Assembly: GCA_001007665.1 (NCBI GenBank)
Contig: JXQG01000008.1
Coordinates: 1 to 42,475, forward strand
Length of the DNA: 42,475 bases
Source of the DNA: Candidatus Synechococcus spongiarum SP3
Lineage (GTDB): Bacteria > Cyanobacteriota > Cyanobacteriia > PCC-6307 > Cyanobiaceae
Direction of reading: 5' to 3'
Shown: piece after piece, positions 8,188-16,101 of the stretch
How the letters are laid out: the number at the start of each line of letters is the position of its first letter
Position numbering within the stretch: position 1 is the stretch's first letter
Translations under genes and position numbers: made by a program
Notes under the pieces: model-generated
What the model saw: the letters and a program-made list of their open reading frames with translations, nothing else
What the model was told of the DNA's origin: nothing
The model's database searches: none

Positions 8188-9163
8188 TCACCTGGGGCGC
8201 CCCCTGGGGGTTCTGCGACTCTCCCTCACGGCCCGCTGCAACCTGGCCTGCCGCTACTGCCGTCCCGAGAACCAGGATCCCCGGACGCTGCTCACCCATC
8301 AGCAACGCCTCAAGCTCGTTGGCGTGGCGGCCCAGCTGGGTTGCCGCCGCCTGCGGCTCACGGGTGGAGAACCCCTGCTGGCCCCGGGCCTCGTGCCCTT
8401 GATCCAGGCCGTGAAAGCCCTGGACCTGGTGGAGGACGTGGCCCTCACCAGCAACGGGGTGCTGCTGGATCGTCCCCTGGCGCGGCGCTTGAAGGAAGCG
8501 GGCCTGGACCGCGTCACCATCAGCCTGGACGGCGCAGATCCCCAGGCTGTGCTCCGCATGGGGGGTGGGCACAGCTTTACCCAAGTGCTGGCAGCCATTG
8601 GCCATGCCCAGGCTGTCGGTCTTCCCGTCAAGATCAACATGGTGGTGATGGCCCATGGCAACGGGGACCAAGTGGTTCCCATGGCGCGCCTCTGCCGCAA
8701 GCTGGGGGTGGAGCTGCGGCTGATTGAGTACATGGACGTGGGCAACCGCAACGGTTGGCGGCCGCAGCAGGTGCTCACTGCCGCCGCCATGACCGCCCGG
8801 ATTGCCCGCCGTTGGTCCCTGCAGCCCGTGGGTCGCCGGCCGGGCTCCACCGCACGGCGTTGGCGTTATCTGGATGGGGGAGGATTTGTGTCCACCATTG
8901 CCTCCATCAGCGAACCGTTCTGTGGTGATTGCAACCGGTTGCGGGTGACCGCTGACGGGATGGCGTACACCTGCCTCTTTGCCAGCCAGGGCAAGGACCT
9001 AAAGCCCGCTCTGGACCCCCGGCAGCCCGATGCCGTCCTGATGCAGCAACTGGGCTCCCTCTGGCGACAGCGCCAGGATCGCTACAGTGAAGAACGGGCC
9101 TCTCAGCAGGTCAACCCCGCCCCACGGCCCCGCCCCGTGGAAATGGCCTACATCGGCGGCTGA
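8168..9163 (+). CDS. moaA: GTP 3',8-cyclase (molybdopterin biosynthesis)
   Basis: About 331 residues from ATG 8168; an in-frame ATG at 8156 is possible. MoaA is a radical SAM enzyme that, with MoaC, converts GTP to cyclic pyranopterin monophosphate. The SAM cluster CNLACRYC, the LRLTGGEPLL motif and TSNGVLL are in the N-terminal third. The second, GTP-binding [4Fe-4S] site is visible as FCGDCNRLRVTADGMAYTC. The protein ends in the conserved double glycine (AYIGG). It overlaps mobA by about 20 bases, and its 3' end overlaps the 3' end of moaB by 16 bases on the opposite strand. No moaC is present in this window. Confidence 0.94.
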   Translation: MTTRTLDHLGRPLGVLRLSLTARCNLACRYCRPENQDPRTLLTHQQRLKLVGVAAQLGCRRLRLTGGEPLLAPGLVPLIQAVKALDLVEDVALTSNGVLLDRPLARRLKEAGLDRVTISLDGADPQAVLRMGGGHSFTQVLAAIGHAQAVGLPVKINMVVMAHGNGDQVVPMARLCRKLGVELRLIEYMDVGNRNGWRPQQVLTAAAMTARIARRWSLQPVGRRPGSTARRWRYLDGGGFVSTIASISEPFCGDCNRLRVTADGMAYTCLFASQGKDLKPALDPRQPDAVLMQQLGSLWRQRQDRYSEERASQQVNPAPRPRPVEMAYIGG

Positions 9164-9669
9164 TCCGCGGACTCCCGCAGCCGCGGCAGTAGTTGCGCCA
9201 GGTTGCAGGGGCGGGTGGCGTCATCCAGTTGGTGGCGGATCAGTTGATCCCAGGCGGTGGTCACCGCATCCAGGGAGCCCGGCAACACAAACAGGACCGT
9301 GCCGTTGGCCACGCCCGCCAGGCAGCGGCTTTGCAAGCTGCTGGTGCCAATGGATGCAAACGACACCACCCGGAACAACTCGCCAAAACCGGTGATGGTT
9401 TTGTCCAGGAGGGGCGCGATGGCCTCCGGTGTGCCGTCCCGTCCCGTCAAGCCAGTGCCGCCGCTGCTGATCACCACCGCAACCCCTGAATTCGCGATCC
9501 AGCCGCTGACCACGGCCCGAATCCGGTAGCGATCATCAGGCGTCAACTGCCGGTCCACCAGTTGATGCCCTGCCTGGTGGATGCGCTGCGCCAGCAGCGC
9601 GCCGGAGTCGTCCTCCGCCATGGAGCGGCGATCCGACACTGTGAGCAAGGCAACGGGAAGACAGGCCAT
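9148..9669 (-). CDS. moaB: Molybdenum cofactor biosynthesis protein B (MogA/MoaB family)
   Basis: 173 residues from ATG 9669; an ATG at 9714 would add 15 residues. The protein belongs to the MoaB/Mog fold that adenylylates molybdopterin before metal insertion. Motifs are ALLTVSDRRS, VVISSGGTGLTGRDGTPEAI, GFGELFRVVSFASIGTSSL and LPGSLDAVTTAWDQL. It is convergent with moaA, with the two stop regions overlapping by 16 bases, and divergent from moaD. The family role is clear; which of MoaB or MogA it replaces in this organism cannot be told from sequence. Confidence 0.88.
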   Translation of the reverse strand: MACLPVALLTVSDRRSMAEDDSGALLAQRIHQAGHQLVDRQLTPDDRYRIRAVVSGWIANSGVAVVISSGGTGLTGRDGTPEAIAPLLDKTITGFGELFRVVSFASIGTSSLQSRCLAGVANGTVLFVLPGSLDAVTTAWDQLIRHQLDDATRPCNLAQLLPRLRESADQPPM

Positions 9670-9746
9670 GGCCAACTGCGGCGGCTGACCTCCCAGAATG
9701 CCCCAAGCCGGCATGTTCCAAAATTGTGTCCAACACTGATCAACCC

Positions 9747-9983
9747 ATGACCACGGCCACCGTGCGGGTCCTGTTGTTTGGCCGGCTGCGGGAGGAGCAC
9801 GGCTGGCGCGAGCGGCGGGTGGAATTGCCCCGTCCCGCCACCACGGCGGCCCAACTCCAAGAAGCCTTGGGCATCCACTGCCCTGGCCTGCGCTGGGCCG
9901 TCAACCAGGATTTTGCCCCACCGGACCACCTGCTGCAACCCGATGACGAGTTGGCCTTTTTGCCCCCCATCACCGGGGGGTGA
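9747..9983 (+). CDS. moaD: Molybdopterin synthase sulfur carrier subunit
   Basis: 78 residues from ATG 9747; an in-frame ATG at 9726 would add seven. MoaD is a ubiquitin-like protein whose C-terminal glycine is thiocarboxylated and gives sulfur to precursor Z inside MoaE. The sequence VRVLLFGRLREEHGW, AVNQDFA and DDELAFLPPITGG, ending in the essential Gly-Gly, is typical. The gene seems complete. The partner moaE, normally a close neighbour, does not follow: sequence related to the integrase gene and then a defence island begin within 25 bases of the stop. Confidence 0.88.
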   Translation: MTTATVRVLLFGRLREEHGWRERRVELPRPATTAAQLQEALGIHCPGLRWAVNQDFAPPDHLLQPDDELAFLPPITGG

Positions 9984-10004
9984 TCTCCTGGCCGGGTTGT
10001 CGTC

Positions 10005-10041
10005 GCGCAGGTCATGGGGGCTGAAGCCCACCTCGTAGCGG
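10005..10041 (-). repeat. 37-base direct copy of part of the integrase gene
   Basis: These 37 bases match 24452-24488 with one mismatch. The second copy lies inside the tyrosine recombinase gene and encodes RYEVGFSPYDLRHA. Both copies are in the same orientation. This copy sits 22 bases after moaD and 57 bases before the Res gene. It may be the scar of a lost recombinase gene or a recombination product at the island edge. Confidence 0.7.
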
Positions 10042-10097
10042 CTCGCGGCTATCGCGCATTGGCTATGGTGAACCCTTATCGCCTGGGCAAGGAGAGG

Positions 10098-13000
10098 ATG
10101 CAAGACGGCGACCCGGGCCAGGCCAGCCAGCCTTCAGGAGTCACGCCCTCAACATTCTTCCATGGGCAGCCAATTCTGAACTCGCCTTACGAGATTCCCC
10201 GCAGGCACTGGGAATTGGACGAGGAGGGTCAGCCAACAGGAACGATCCGCCAGAACCGGCGCCACTTCACGTTCACCACGCCGATCCCGAAGCCGAAGAA
10301 GCGGGGAGCCAGAGGGGAAACATCACAGCAGGAGATCATCTTCAGCGAGAAGACGCCAGCCCTGGAGACGGAGCATCAGCACTACAACCTGGAGCAACTG
10401 ATTGGCAGTCTCCGCGCCCAGGTCAACCAGTGGCGGGCCATTGCGGATCCTGCCAGGTGGCGCGTAACTGGGGAGACTACCCGCCTGCTCCGGCACTGGC
10501 GTCGGCAGAGACCCCGCCACAACGGGTTTCACCCCTTCTTCTGCCAGGTGGAGGCGGTGGAGACGGTCATCTGGCTTACGGAAGTGGCGCCAAAGCTGGG
10601 CAAAACAGGCCGTGACTTCCTTGGCCATCTGGCCGCAGCCAACCAGCAGGCCAATCCCCGTCTTTCCCGTTTGGCGCTGAAGCTGGCGACCGGCGCCGGC
10701 AAGACCACGGTCATGGCCATGATCATTGCCTGGCAAACCATCAACGCGGTGCGCCATCCCAACAGTGGGCGATTCACGCACGGATTTCTGGTGGTGACGC
10801 CCGGCATCACCATCCGGGACCGCCTGCGGGTGCTCCAGCCCAACGATCCCGACAGCATTTATCAAAGCCGCGACCTGGCGCCGCTGGACATGGTCCGTGA
10901 CCTGGAGCGGGCGGCAATCGTCATCACCAACTACCATGCCTTCTCGCCACGGAAGACGTTGGACGTCTCCCCAGGAGGCCGGGCGCTCCTCCAGGGGCGA
11001 GGACCACAGGTAACGACCCATGAGAGCAAGGGGCAGATGCTGCAGCGGGTGATGCCGGAGTTGATGGGTATGAACAACATCCTGGTGCTCAATGACGAAG
11101 CACACCACTGCTACCGGGAGAAACCAGCCGAGGAAAGCGAGGAAGACGTTCTGAGAGGCGAAGAGAAAAAAGAGGCGGAAAAAAACCGGCAAGCTGCCCG
11201 GGTCTGGATATCGAGCCTGGAAACCGTTCAGGACCGGTTGGGCATTGGGCGCGTGATTGACCTTTCCGCTACCCCGTTTTTCTTGCGGGGGTCCGGTTAT
11301 GCGGAAGGAACGCTCTTCCCCTGGACGGTGAGCGACTTCTCCCTGATGGACGCCATCGAATGCGGCATTGTGAAACTACCCCGTGTTCCAGTGGCGGACA
11401 ACATCCCCAGTGGGGAGATGCCCAGATTCCGCAATCTTTGGGATCACATTGGCAGGAAAATGCCGAAACAAGGCCGGAGGAAGGCCACTGCGCTGGATCC
11501 GCTGAGCATCCCGCCGGATCTGCAAACTGCCCTGGAGGCCCTCTACGACCATTACAGCCGCACCTTCCAGCAATGGCAGGCCGCAGGTATTCCGGTTCCA
11601 CCCTGTTTCATCGTGGTGTGCAACAACACCTCCACCTCCAAGCTGATCTACGACTACATCTCAGGCTTCCAGCGCCCAACCCAAGACGGTCTCACCACAC
11701 TGCATCCGGGCAAGCTGCCACTGTTCCGGAACTTTGACGAGGACGGTCGGCCGCTGGCCCGCCCCCGCACCCTGCTCATTGACAGCGAACAGTTGGAGTC
11801 CGGCCAGGCGCTTGACCCGAGCTTCCGCACTGCGGCTGCTGACGAGATTGAACGGTTTCGGAAGGACAGGATCCAACGAACCGGGGACCGCCGGCAGGCC
11901 GAGACCATGTCCGATGCGGACCTGTTGCGGGAGGTGATGAACACCGTGGGCAAGGCCGGGCGCCTGGGTGGCGAGACCCGCTGTGTGGTGTCAGTCTCCA
12001 TGCTGACGGAAGGCTGGGACGCCAACACCGTCACCCACGTGCTGGGGGTGCGGGCCTTCGGCACCCAGCTTCTCTGTGAGCAGGTGGTGGGCAGGGCGCT
12101 GCGCCGGCAGTCCTACGACGTGAACGATGAAGGCCTCTTCACTGTGGAGTACGCCGATGTTCTGGGCATCCCCTTTGACTTCACGGCCCGCCCCGTGGTG
12201 GCCCCGCCCCAGCCGCCGCGGGAGGTGCTCCAGGTCCAGGCCGTAACGCCAGGGCGGGACGGGTGCGAGATCCGCTTTCCCCGTGTGCAGGGGTATCGGG
12301 TGGAGTTGCCCAGGGAGCAGCTATCGGCCAAGTTTATTCCTGACTCCACCATGGAGCTCACCCCTGATCTGGTGGGTCCCACGGTCACCCGCAACGAGGG
12401 CATCTTTGGCGAAGGAACGGATCTGAGACCTGACGATCCCGACAACATGCGCCACGCCACCATTGCCTACAAACTCACCAAACGGCTGCTGGAAACCAGG
12501 TGGCGGGACGGCAATGAAGACCCGAAATGGCATCTGTTTGGCCAGCTCAAGCGGATCACGGGCCAGTGGCTGAAGAGCCACCTGGTGTGCAAGGGCGGCG
12601 CCTATCCCGCCCAGGTGTTGATGGAGAGTCTGGCGGATACCGCCTGCGGACGCATCACAACAGCGATCATGGCTGCCCCCGCCTGCAAGGACAGGCCTGT
12701 CCAGGCGTTGCTTGACTCCTATAACCCCACGGGCTCCACCGTTCACGTCCGTTTCGCCACGGCGAAGAGAACCTGCTGGCGCACGGATCCCGGCCGGTGC
12801 CACGTGAACTGGGTGGTCTATGACAGCGAATGGGAGGCAGAGTTCTGCCGCGTAGCCGAGGCCCATCCTCGGGTGCGGGCCTACGCAAAAAACCACGGCC
12901 TTGGCTTTGAGGTCCCCTATCGCTTTCAAGGGGAGCGCCGCATGTACTGGCCGGACTTCATCCTGCTGGCGGAGGACGGGCATGGGGAGGAGGACCTCCT

Positions 13001-13181
13001 GCACCTGGTGGTGGAGATCAAGGGCTACCGACAAGAAGACGCCAAGGAGAAGAAAAACACCATGACCACCTGCTGGCTGCCAGCCGTCAACCAGCTTGCG
13101 GACTACGGGCGCTGGGACTTTGCGGAGTTCCGCGATGCATACGAGATGGAGGCGGAGTTTGACAGGCTCATGGGGGGATAG
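10098..13181 (+). CDS. BPTD_3080-like restriction endonuclease, type III Res-like helicase-nuclease
   Basis: 1027 residues. ATG 10098 follows an AAGGAG-type ribosome site at 10089-10094; upstream frame from 10014 crosses the integrase-like scar and is unlikely. Superfamily 2 helicase motifs are intact: Walker A ATGAGKTT near residues 199-206, DEAH at 333-336 (VLNDEAHHCY), SATPFF, and the late motif EQVVGRALRRQSY. At the C-terminus a PD-(D/E)xK nuclease core is seen as WPD (Asp953) and VVEIKGYR (Glu973, Lys975). The N-terminus NSPYEIPRRHWELDEEG is typical of this group. The enzyme should translocate on DNA using ATP and cut unmodified sites, with the Mod-like methyltransferase at 16102 as its probable partner. 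The two are separated by four small genes, not adjacent as in classical type III operons. Confidence 0.88.
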   Translation: MQDGDPGQASQPSGVTPSTFFHGQPILNSPYEIPRRHWELDEEGQPTGTIRQNRRHFTFTTPIPKPKKRGARGETSQQEIIFSEKTPALETEHQHYNLEQLIGSLRAQVNQWRAIADPARWRVTGETTRLLRHWRRQRPRHNGFHPFFCQVEAVETVIWLTEVAPKLGKTGRDFLGHLAAANQQANPRLSRLALKLATGAGKTTVMAMIIAWQTINAVRHPNSGRFTHGFLVVTPGITIRDRLRVLQPNDPDSIYQSRDLAPLDMVRDLERAAIVITNYHAFSPRKTLDVSPGGRALLQGRGPQVTTHESKGQMLQRVMPELMGMNNILVLNDEAHHCYREKPAEESEEDVLRGEEKKEAEKNRQAARVWISSLETVQDRLGIGRVIDLSATPFFLRGSGYAEGTLFPWTVSDFSLMDAIECGIVKLPRVPVADNIPSGEMPRFRNLWDHIGRKMPKQGRRKATALDPLSIPPDLQTALEALYDHYSRTFQQWQAAGIPVPPCFIVVCNNTSTSKLIYDYISGFQRPTQDGLTTLHPGKLPLFRNFDEDGRPLARPRTLLIDSEQLESGQALDPSFRTAAADEIERFRKDRIQRTGDRRQAETMSDADLLREVMNTVGKAGRLGGETRCVVSVSMLTEGWDANTVTHVLGVRAFGTQLLCEQVVGRALRRQSYDVNDEGLFTVEYADVLGIPFDFTARPVVAPPQPPREVLQVQAVTPGRDGCEIRFPRVQGYRVELPREQLSAKFIPDSTMELTPDLVGPTVTRNEGIFGEGTDLRPDDPDNMRHATIAYKLTKRLLETRWRDGNEDPKWHLFGQLKRITGQWLKSHLVCKGGAYPAQVLMESLADTACGRITTAIMAAPACKDRPVQALLDSYNPTGSTVHVRFATAKRTCWRTDPGRCHVNWVVYDSEWEAEFCRVAEAHPRVRAYAKNHGLGFEVPYRFQGERRMYWPDFILLAEDGHGEEDLLHLVVEIKGYRQEDAKEKKNTMTTCWLPAVNQLADYGRWDFAEFRDAYEMEAEFDRLMGG

Positions 13182-13379
13182 TCGCTCTATTGCCTACCGC
13201 CCGCACATTCACCGCGCCTCGGAGAGGGCCATTCTGGCAGGCAGGAAGCCCGAGTCCCACGCGACAGAGACGGACCGGTTTCAATCTTTGGAGGGGGCGC
13301 TTGCCTGTCTGGTGGAAGACTTTAATGTCTGTGGATTGAACTCAAAAGACAGCCACCCCCAATTGAGGCTGCAGGTCTG

Positions 13380-14189
13380 ATGGCCCTCGACACACTTGAC
13401 ACAGAAGCACTCCGGCAGCTCTTGTGCCAGCGCCTCTGTGAGGATGTGCGCGTCCAGGAGCGTCCTGACGGCGCTTTGATGCTGCGCACCAACTTCCACT
13501 TTCCCGACGGGGACCGCTACCCCATCCATCTCTGCCAGTCTCCTGCAGGTGGGCTGCGGCTGTCCGACCGTGGCCACACGCTCATGCACATCAGCTACGA
13601 ACACGACGTGGATGCCTTCCTGGAGGGAACGCGAGGCATGGTCCTTGAGCGCATCATCAACGAAGCAGGGCTGTGCTGGGACGGGGACGGCGGAGCGCTC
13701 TGCCTGGACACGGTGCCCGAGCGGCTGCCGGAGGCCCTGTTCACCTTTGGCCAGGCACTCACCAGGGTGTACGACCTGACCCTGCTGTCCCGAAGCAACG
13801 TCAGATCCACGTTTGATGAGGACCTGAACAACCTGCTGCTCACCATGGTCGACGAGGAAAAAATTGAGCGCAACCACCAGCCGAATGTGCCCAATGGCGA
13901 CCATTACCTAGTGGATTACCGCATTGAGAATAAGAGTGACACCCCCCTCTTCCTCTATGGCGTGCCGAATCAGGACAAAGCCCGCTTGACCACCATCATG
14001 TTGTCCCACTTCCACCGGCACGAGTTGCGTTTTGTGTCTATCCTGGTTTTTGAAAACCAGTCCAAGTTGCCAAGAGGAGATCTGGCGAGGCTGTCTGATG
14101 TGGGCGGTGAGATGGTTTCGTCGCTGGCTTCCCGGGATGCTTTGAAGCGCAAGGTCCTTGGAGCGGGTGGAGCCTATGGTCGGATGTAG
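13380..14189 (+). CDS. DUF1828-like protein
   Basis: 269 residues from ATG 13380, about 200 bases after the Res gene. The first 120 residues resemble DUF1828: FPDGDRYPIHLCQSPAGG, LRLSDRGHTLMHI and a following helical part. The second half (YLVDYRIENKSDTPLFLYGV, HRHELRFVSILVFEN) looks like the DUF1829-type extension and might be a degenerate nuclease-like fold, though I see no convincing catalytic set. Proteins with these domains are often found with restriction or phage genes, and its position between Res and Mod supports a defence-related role. No function is known to me. Composition matches the Res gene. Confidence 0.68.
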   Translation: MALDTLDTEALRQLLCQRLCEDVRVQERPDGALMLRTNFHFPDGDRYPIHLCQSPAGGLRLSDRGHTLMHISYEHDVDAFLEGTRGMVLERIINEAGLCWDGDGGALCLDTVPERLPEALFTFGQALTRVYDLTLLSRSNVRSTFDEDLNNLLLTMVDEEKIERNHQPNVPNGDHYLVDYRIENKSDTPLFLYGVPNQDKARLTTIMLSHFHRHELRFVSILVFENQSKLPRGDLARLSDVGGEMVSSLASRDALKRKVLGAGGAYGRM

Positions 14190-14330
14190 CTATGGCCGTG
14201 CTGGGGTGCAGCGAACGCAGACGGCCCAAGCCAAGCCCCTGCCGATGCAGAGCTTGGCGTCATCACGTGTCTACACCCGATGCTTTACGGTTTGGGCGCT
14301 AGCCACCGGACCTGGGGGAAACTCTGAGCT

Positions 14331-14900
14331 GTGTTGAACTTGGCATCTCTCAACAACCTGCCCCTGATCCTGATTTCTGTTGTCCCCGGCTTTATTATCG
14401 TGTCCATCCGGTCACAGTTTCTGATGGGGCGAAGTGCATCCCACGGAACACCCCTGCTGGTCTATGTGACTGTTTCGTTCATCTATGACGCCTTTGTTTA
14501 TCCTCTTATTTCTTATTTTTCATTGAAATCAGATTTCAGCTTTGCAGATCTCAGCTTTATTGATGTAATAATTTAGCTTGGGCTGATTGCTGGTGTTCCA
14601 GCAGTAATCGGTCTTTTGCTTGGAAGAGTAAGCGTCCAGGGAAACTGGTTCCATAGCTTGCTGCAAAGCTGGGGCTTCAACAAAACTCTCCATCCTATTG
14701 AAACAGCATGGGATTGGAAGTTTAATCCCATGCAAGACCGCCAGTGGGTCATCGTTACACTTAAGGACGGCACCTACTTTGGGGGATTTTGTAGCACGGA
14801 ATCTTTCATATCCTCTGAACCCAACGAGCGGGATCTTTACATTCAACAGGTTTATGACATAGAGGATAGAGTTTATCTGCCCATCATCAAAGGAGAGTGA
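14331..14900 (+). pseudogene. DUF6338-like membrane protein interrupted by an in-frame TAG
   Basis: From GTG 14331 one frame continues to TGA at 14898-14900, broken only by a TAG at 14574-14576. Before the TAG is a membrane anchor (LILISVVPGFIIVSI) and further hydrophobic segments; after it comes a transmembrane helix (GLIAGVPAVIGLLLG) and a soluble domain with ETAWDWKFN, QWVIVTLKDGTYFGG and ERDLYIQQVYDIED, the pattern I recall for DUF6338. Joined, the gene has 189 codons, a normal length for the family. A single CAG-to-TAG change would explain the break. It could be a recent pseudogene, a sequencing error or a suppressed stop. The frame after the TAG has kept family motifs without any further stop. 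The next small gene starts four bases after its end. Confidence 0.6.
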
Positions 14901-14903
14901 CCA

Positions 14904-15101
14904 ATGAGTGAGCACGACCAGCCAACTGACTCCCCACGCCCAACCACTCGGCAAACAGGGTGGTTGCAGGAGAAGTTGGGATACCGGACCTACCCTCTGA
15001 CCGAGGGGTATCGACCCCGGCCCCGGAAGGATGGTTCTTCGTCCGAGCCACCTGGAGACCCGCCAAATCAAGGTCCGGTTGGAAGGAAGTCACCGCGCTG
15101 A
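14904..15101 (+). CDS. Small Pro-rich protein, paralogue 1, paired with the DUF6338-like gene
   Basis: 65 residues from ATG 14904, with AAAGGAGAG just upstream inside the end of the DUF6338-like gene and a four-base gap. The peptide starts MSEHDQPTDSPRPTT and ends YRPRPRKDG to QGPVGRKSPR; it is rich in Pro, Arg, Lys and polar residues, and probably disordered. It is clearly related to the protein at 15564. The strong ribosome site and the conserved paralogue argue that both are real. I recall small 'GYxP'-repeat proteins beside DUF6338 genes elsewhere, but no function is known. It may bind the soluble domain of the membrane protein; that is a guess. Confidence 0.6.
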   Translation: MSEHDQPTDSPRPTTRQTGWLQEKLGYRTYPLTEGYRPRPRKDGSSSEPPGDPPNQGPVGRKSPR

Positions 15102-15563
15102 CTGGCGGATACTTGAGGGACTTCTCTCTGGCATGGGCCAGGGAAACTCTGGCCCTGCGGGATTGGGGCAACTGCATAAGCCTGGCACCTGAGTGGCCAT
15201 AGGAGGCTGAAGAAAAGTCCTCAAGAACGGTCATTTTCCTGCCGGTGCGCAGATTGACCGTCAGGGTTCTGCATCAACGGCATCATCCTGTACAGCCAGC
15301 CAATGAGCCAAACTCCGTTCCCTGACCGGGATTTGGAACAATGTCAAGCTGTCTTATGCGAATTGGCCTCCCATTGATTCCCGGCCCGATTCCCGGTTTC
15401 CAGTGGTCTGGCCGACTTTTTCTTCAGCCTCATAGGAGGTCTGGACGAGTCCAGAAATGATGCACGTAGCACTTGCGAAATCGAACAAGTGTAATTGTTG
15501 CCAGTGGGCAAGTCAGCAGGATAGAATTGGTTGCTAAACCCACTACCAAGGGAGAAGACCGCA
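15102..15563. other. Non-coding stretch between the two small paralogues
   Basis: About 460 bases without a supportable gene. A perfect 7-base inverted repeat (GGGCCAG 15135-15141, CTGGCCC 15149-15155) lies just after paralogue 1 and may form a weak terminator. The bases after paralogue 1 (from about 15115) share the pattern CTTGAGGGaCTTCTCTC...CATGGGC with those after paralogue 2 (from about 15795), so the duplicated unit included 3' flank. No remnant of a second DUF6338-like gene is visible before paralogue 2. Confidence 0.4.
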
Positions 15564-15770
15564 ATGAGCGAGCGTGACCAGTCGGCTGACTCACCACGTC
15601 CAACACCCCCGCAGATCCCAACAGCCCTGCAAGTAGGGGAAACGGTAGAGTTACAAGGTTATCAGCCCAGGTCCTTGAATGAGGGATACCGGCCCAAGCC
15701 CCGAAAAGATAGTTCTCCATCCCGGCCACCTGAAAAACCAGCCAAGCAAGGCCCTGTTGGCAGGAAGTGA
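15564..15770 (+). CDS. Small Pro-rich protein, paralogue 2
   Basis: 68 residues from ATG 15564, with AGGGAGA eleven bases upstream. It shares with paralogue 1 the start MSE(R)DQ, the SPRPT block, the L(N/T)EGYRP(K/R)PRKD segment and the end QGPVGRK. It has an extra middle piece, GETVELQGYQPRS, so it carries two 'GY-x-P' units. An upstream in-frame start at 15531 lacks this similarity. The product is predicted to be soluble, basic and disordered. It has no DUF6338 gene directly in front of it, so it is either an orphan copy from tandem duplication or works with the one at 14331. Confidence 0.58.
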   Translation: MSERDQSADSPRPTPPQIPTALQVGETVELQGYQPRSLNEGYRPKPRKDSSPSRPPEKPAKQGPVGRK

Positions 15771-16101
15771 CCCACTGGTCAAGCGAAGCGAGTCCTTGAC
15801 GAGGGCTTTCTCTCCTCCATGGGCTCAGGCTTACCCTGATGACCCATGCAGTAGGGAGCAACTTGCTTGCAGAGTCTGACAAGCCAGGGGCCGCAGCAGA
15901 GGTGGGCAGTCTCCCCCGGCGGCGGTGTGGTTGCTGCCGTGATGATGTACTGTGGTTCCGTCTTACCCGCTGCCCAAGTCTCAACCTGACCAGTACCCTT
16001 CCGCGCAACCCCCATGAGCAGAGCGATGGTCCCGAATCCATGCCGAGTCCACAAGGCCGCCATGGCCCAATGCTTTGGCGTTGTTGATCCGGCTCCATAA
16101 C
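15771..16101. other. Gap before the Mod gene
   Basis: About 330 bases. A 6-base inverted repeat (GTCAAG / CTTGAC, about 15778-15800) follows paralogue 2. A minus-strand frame crosses the region (15779-16237) but overlaps the Mod start and resembles nothing I know. No clear promoter for Mod was recognised. Confidence 0.35.

Noticed and set aside
10067..10078. 12-base match GGTGAACCCTTA also present in reverse orientation at 22603-22614, near both edges of the island
   Set aside because: Short match among many possible comparisons, with no extension; not enough to claim terminal inverted repeats.
13182..13379. Possible small gene between Res and the DUF1828-like gene
   Set aside because: Frames are short, lack a ribosome site and show no similarity to any family I know.
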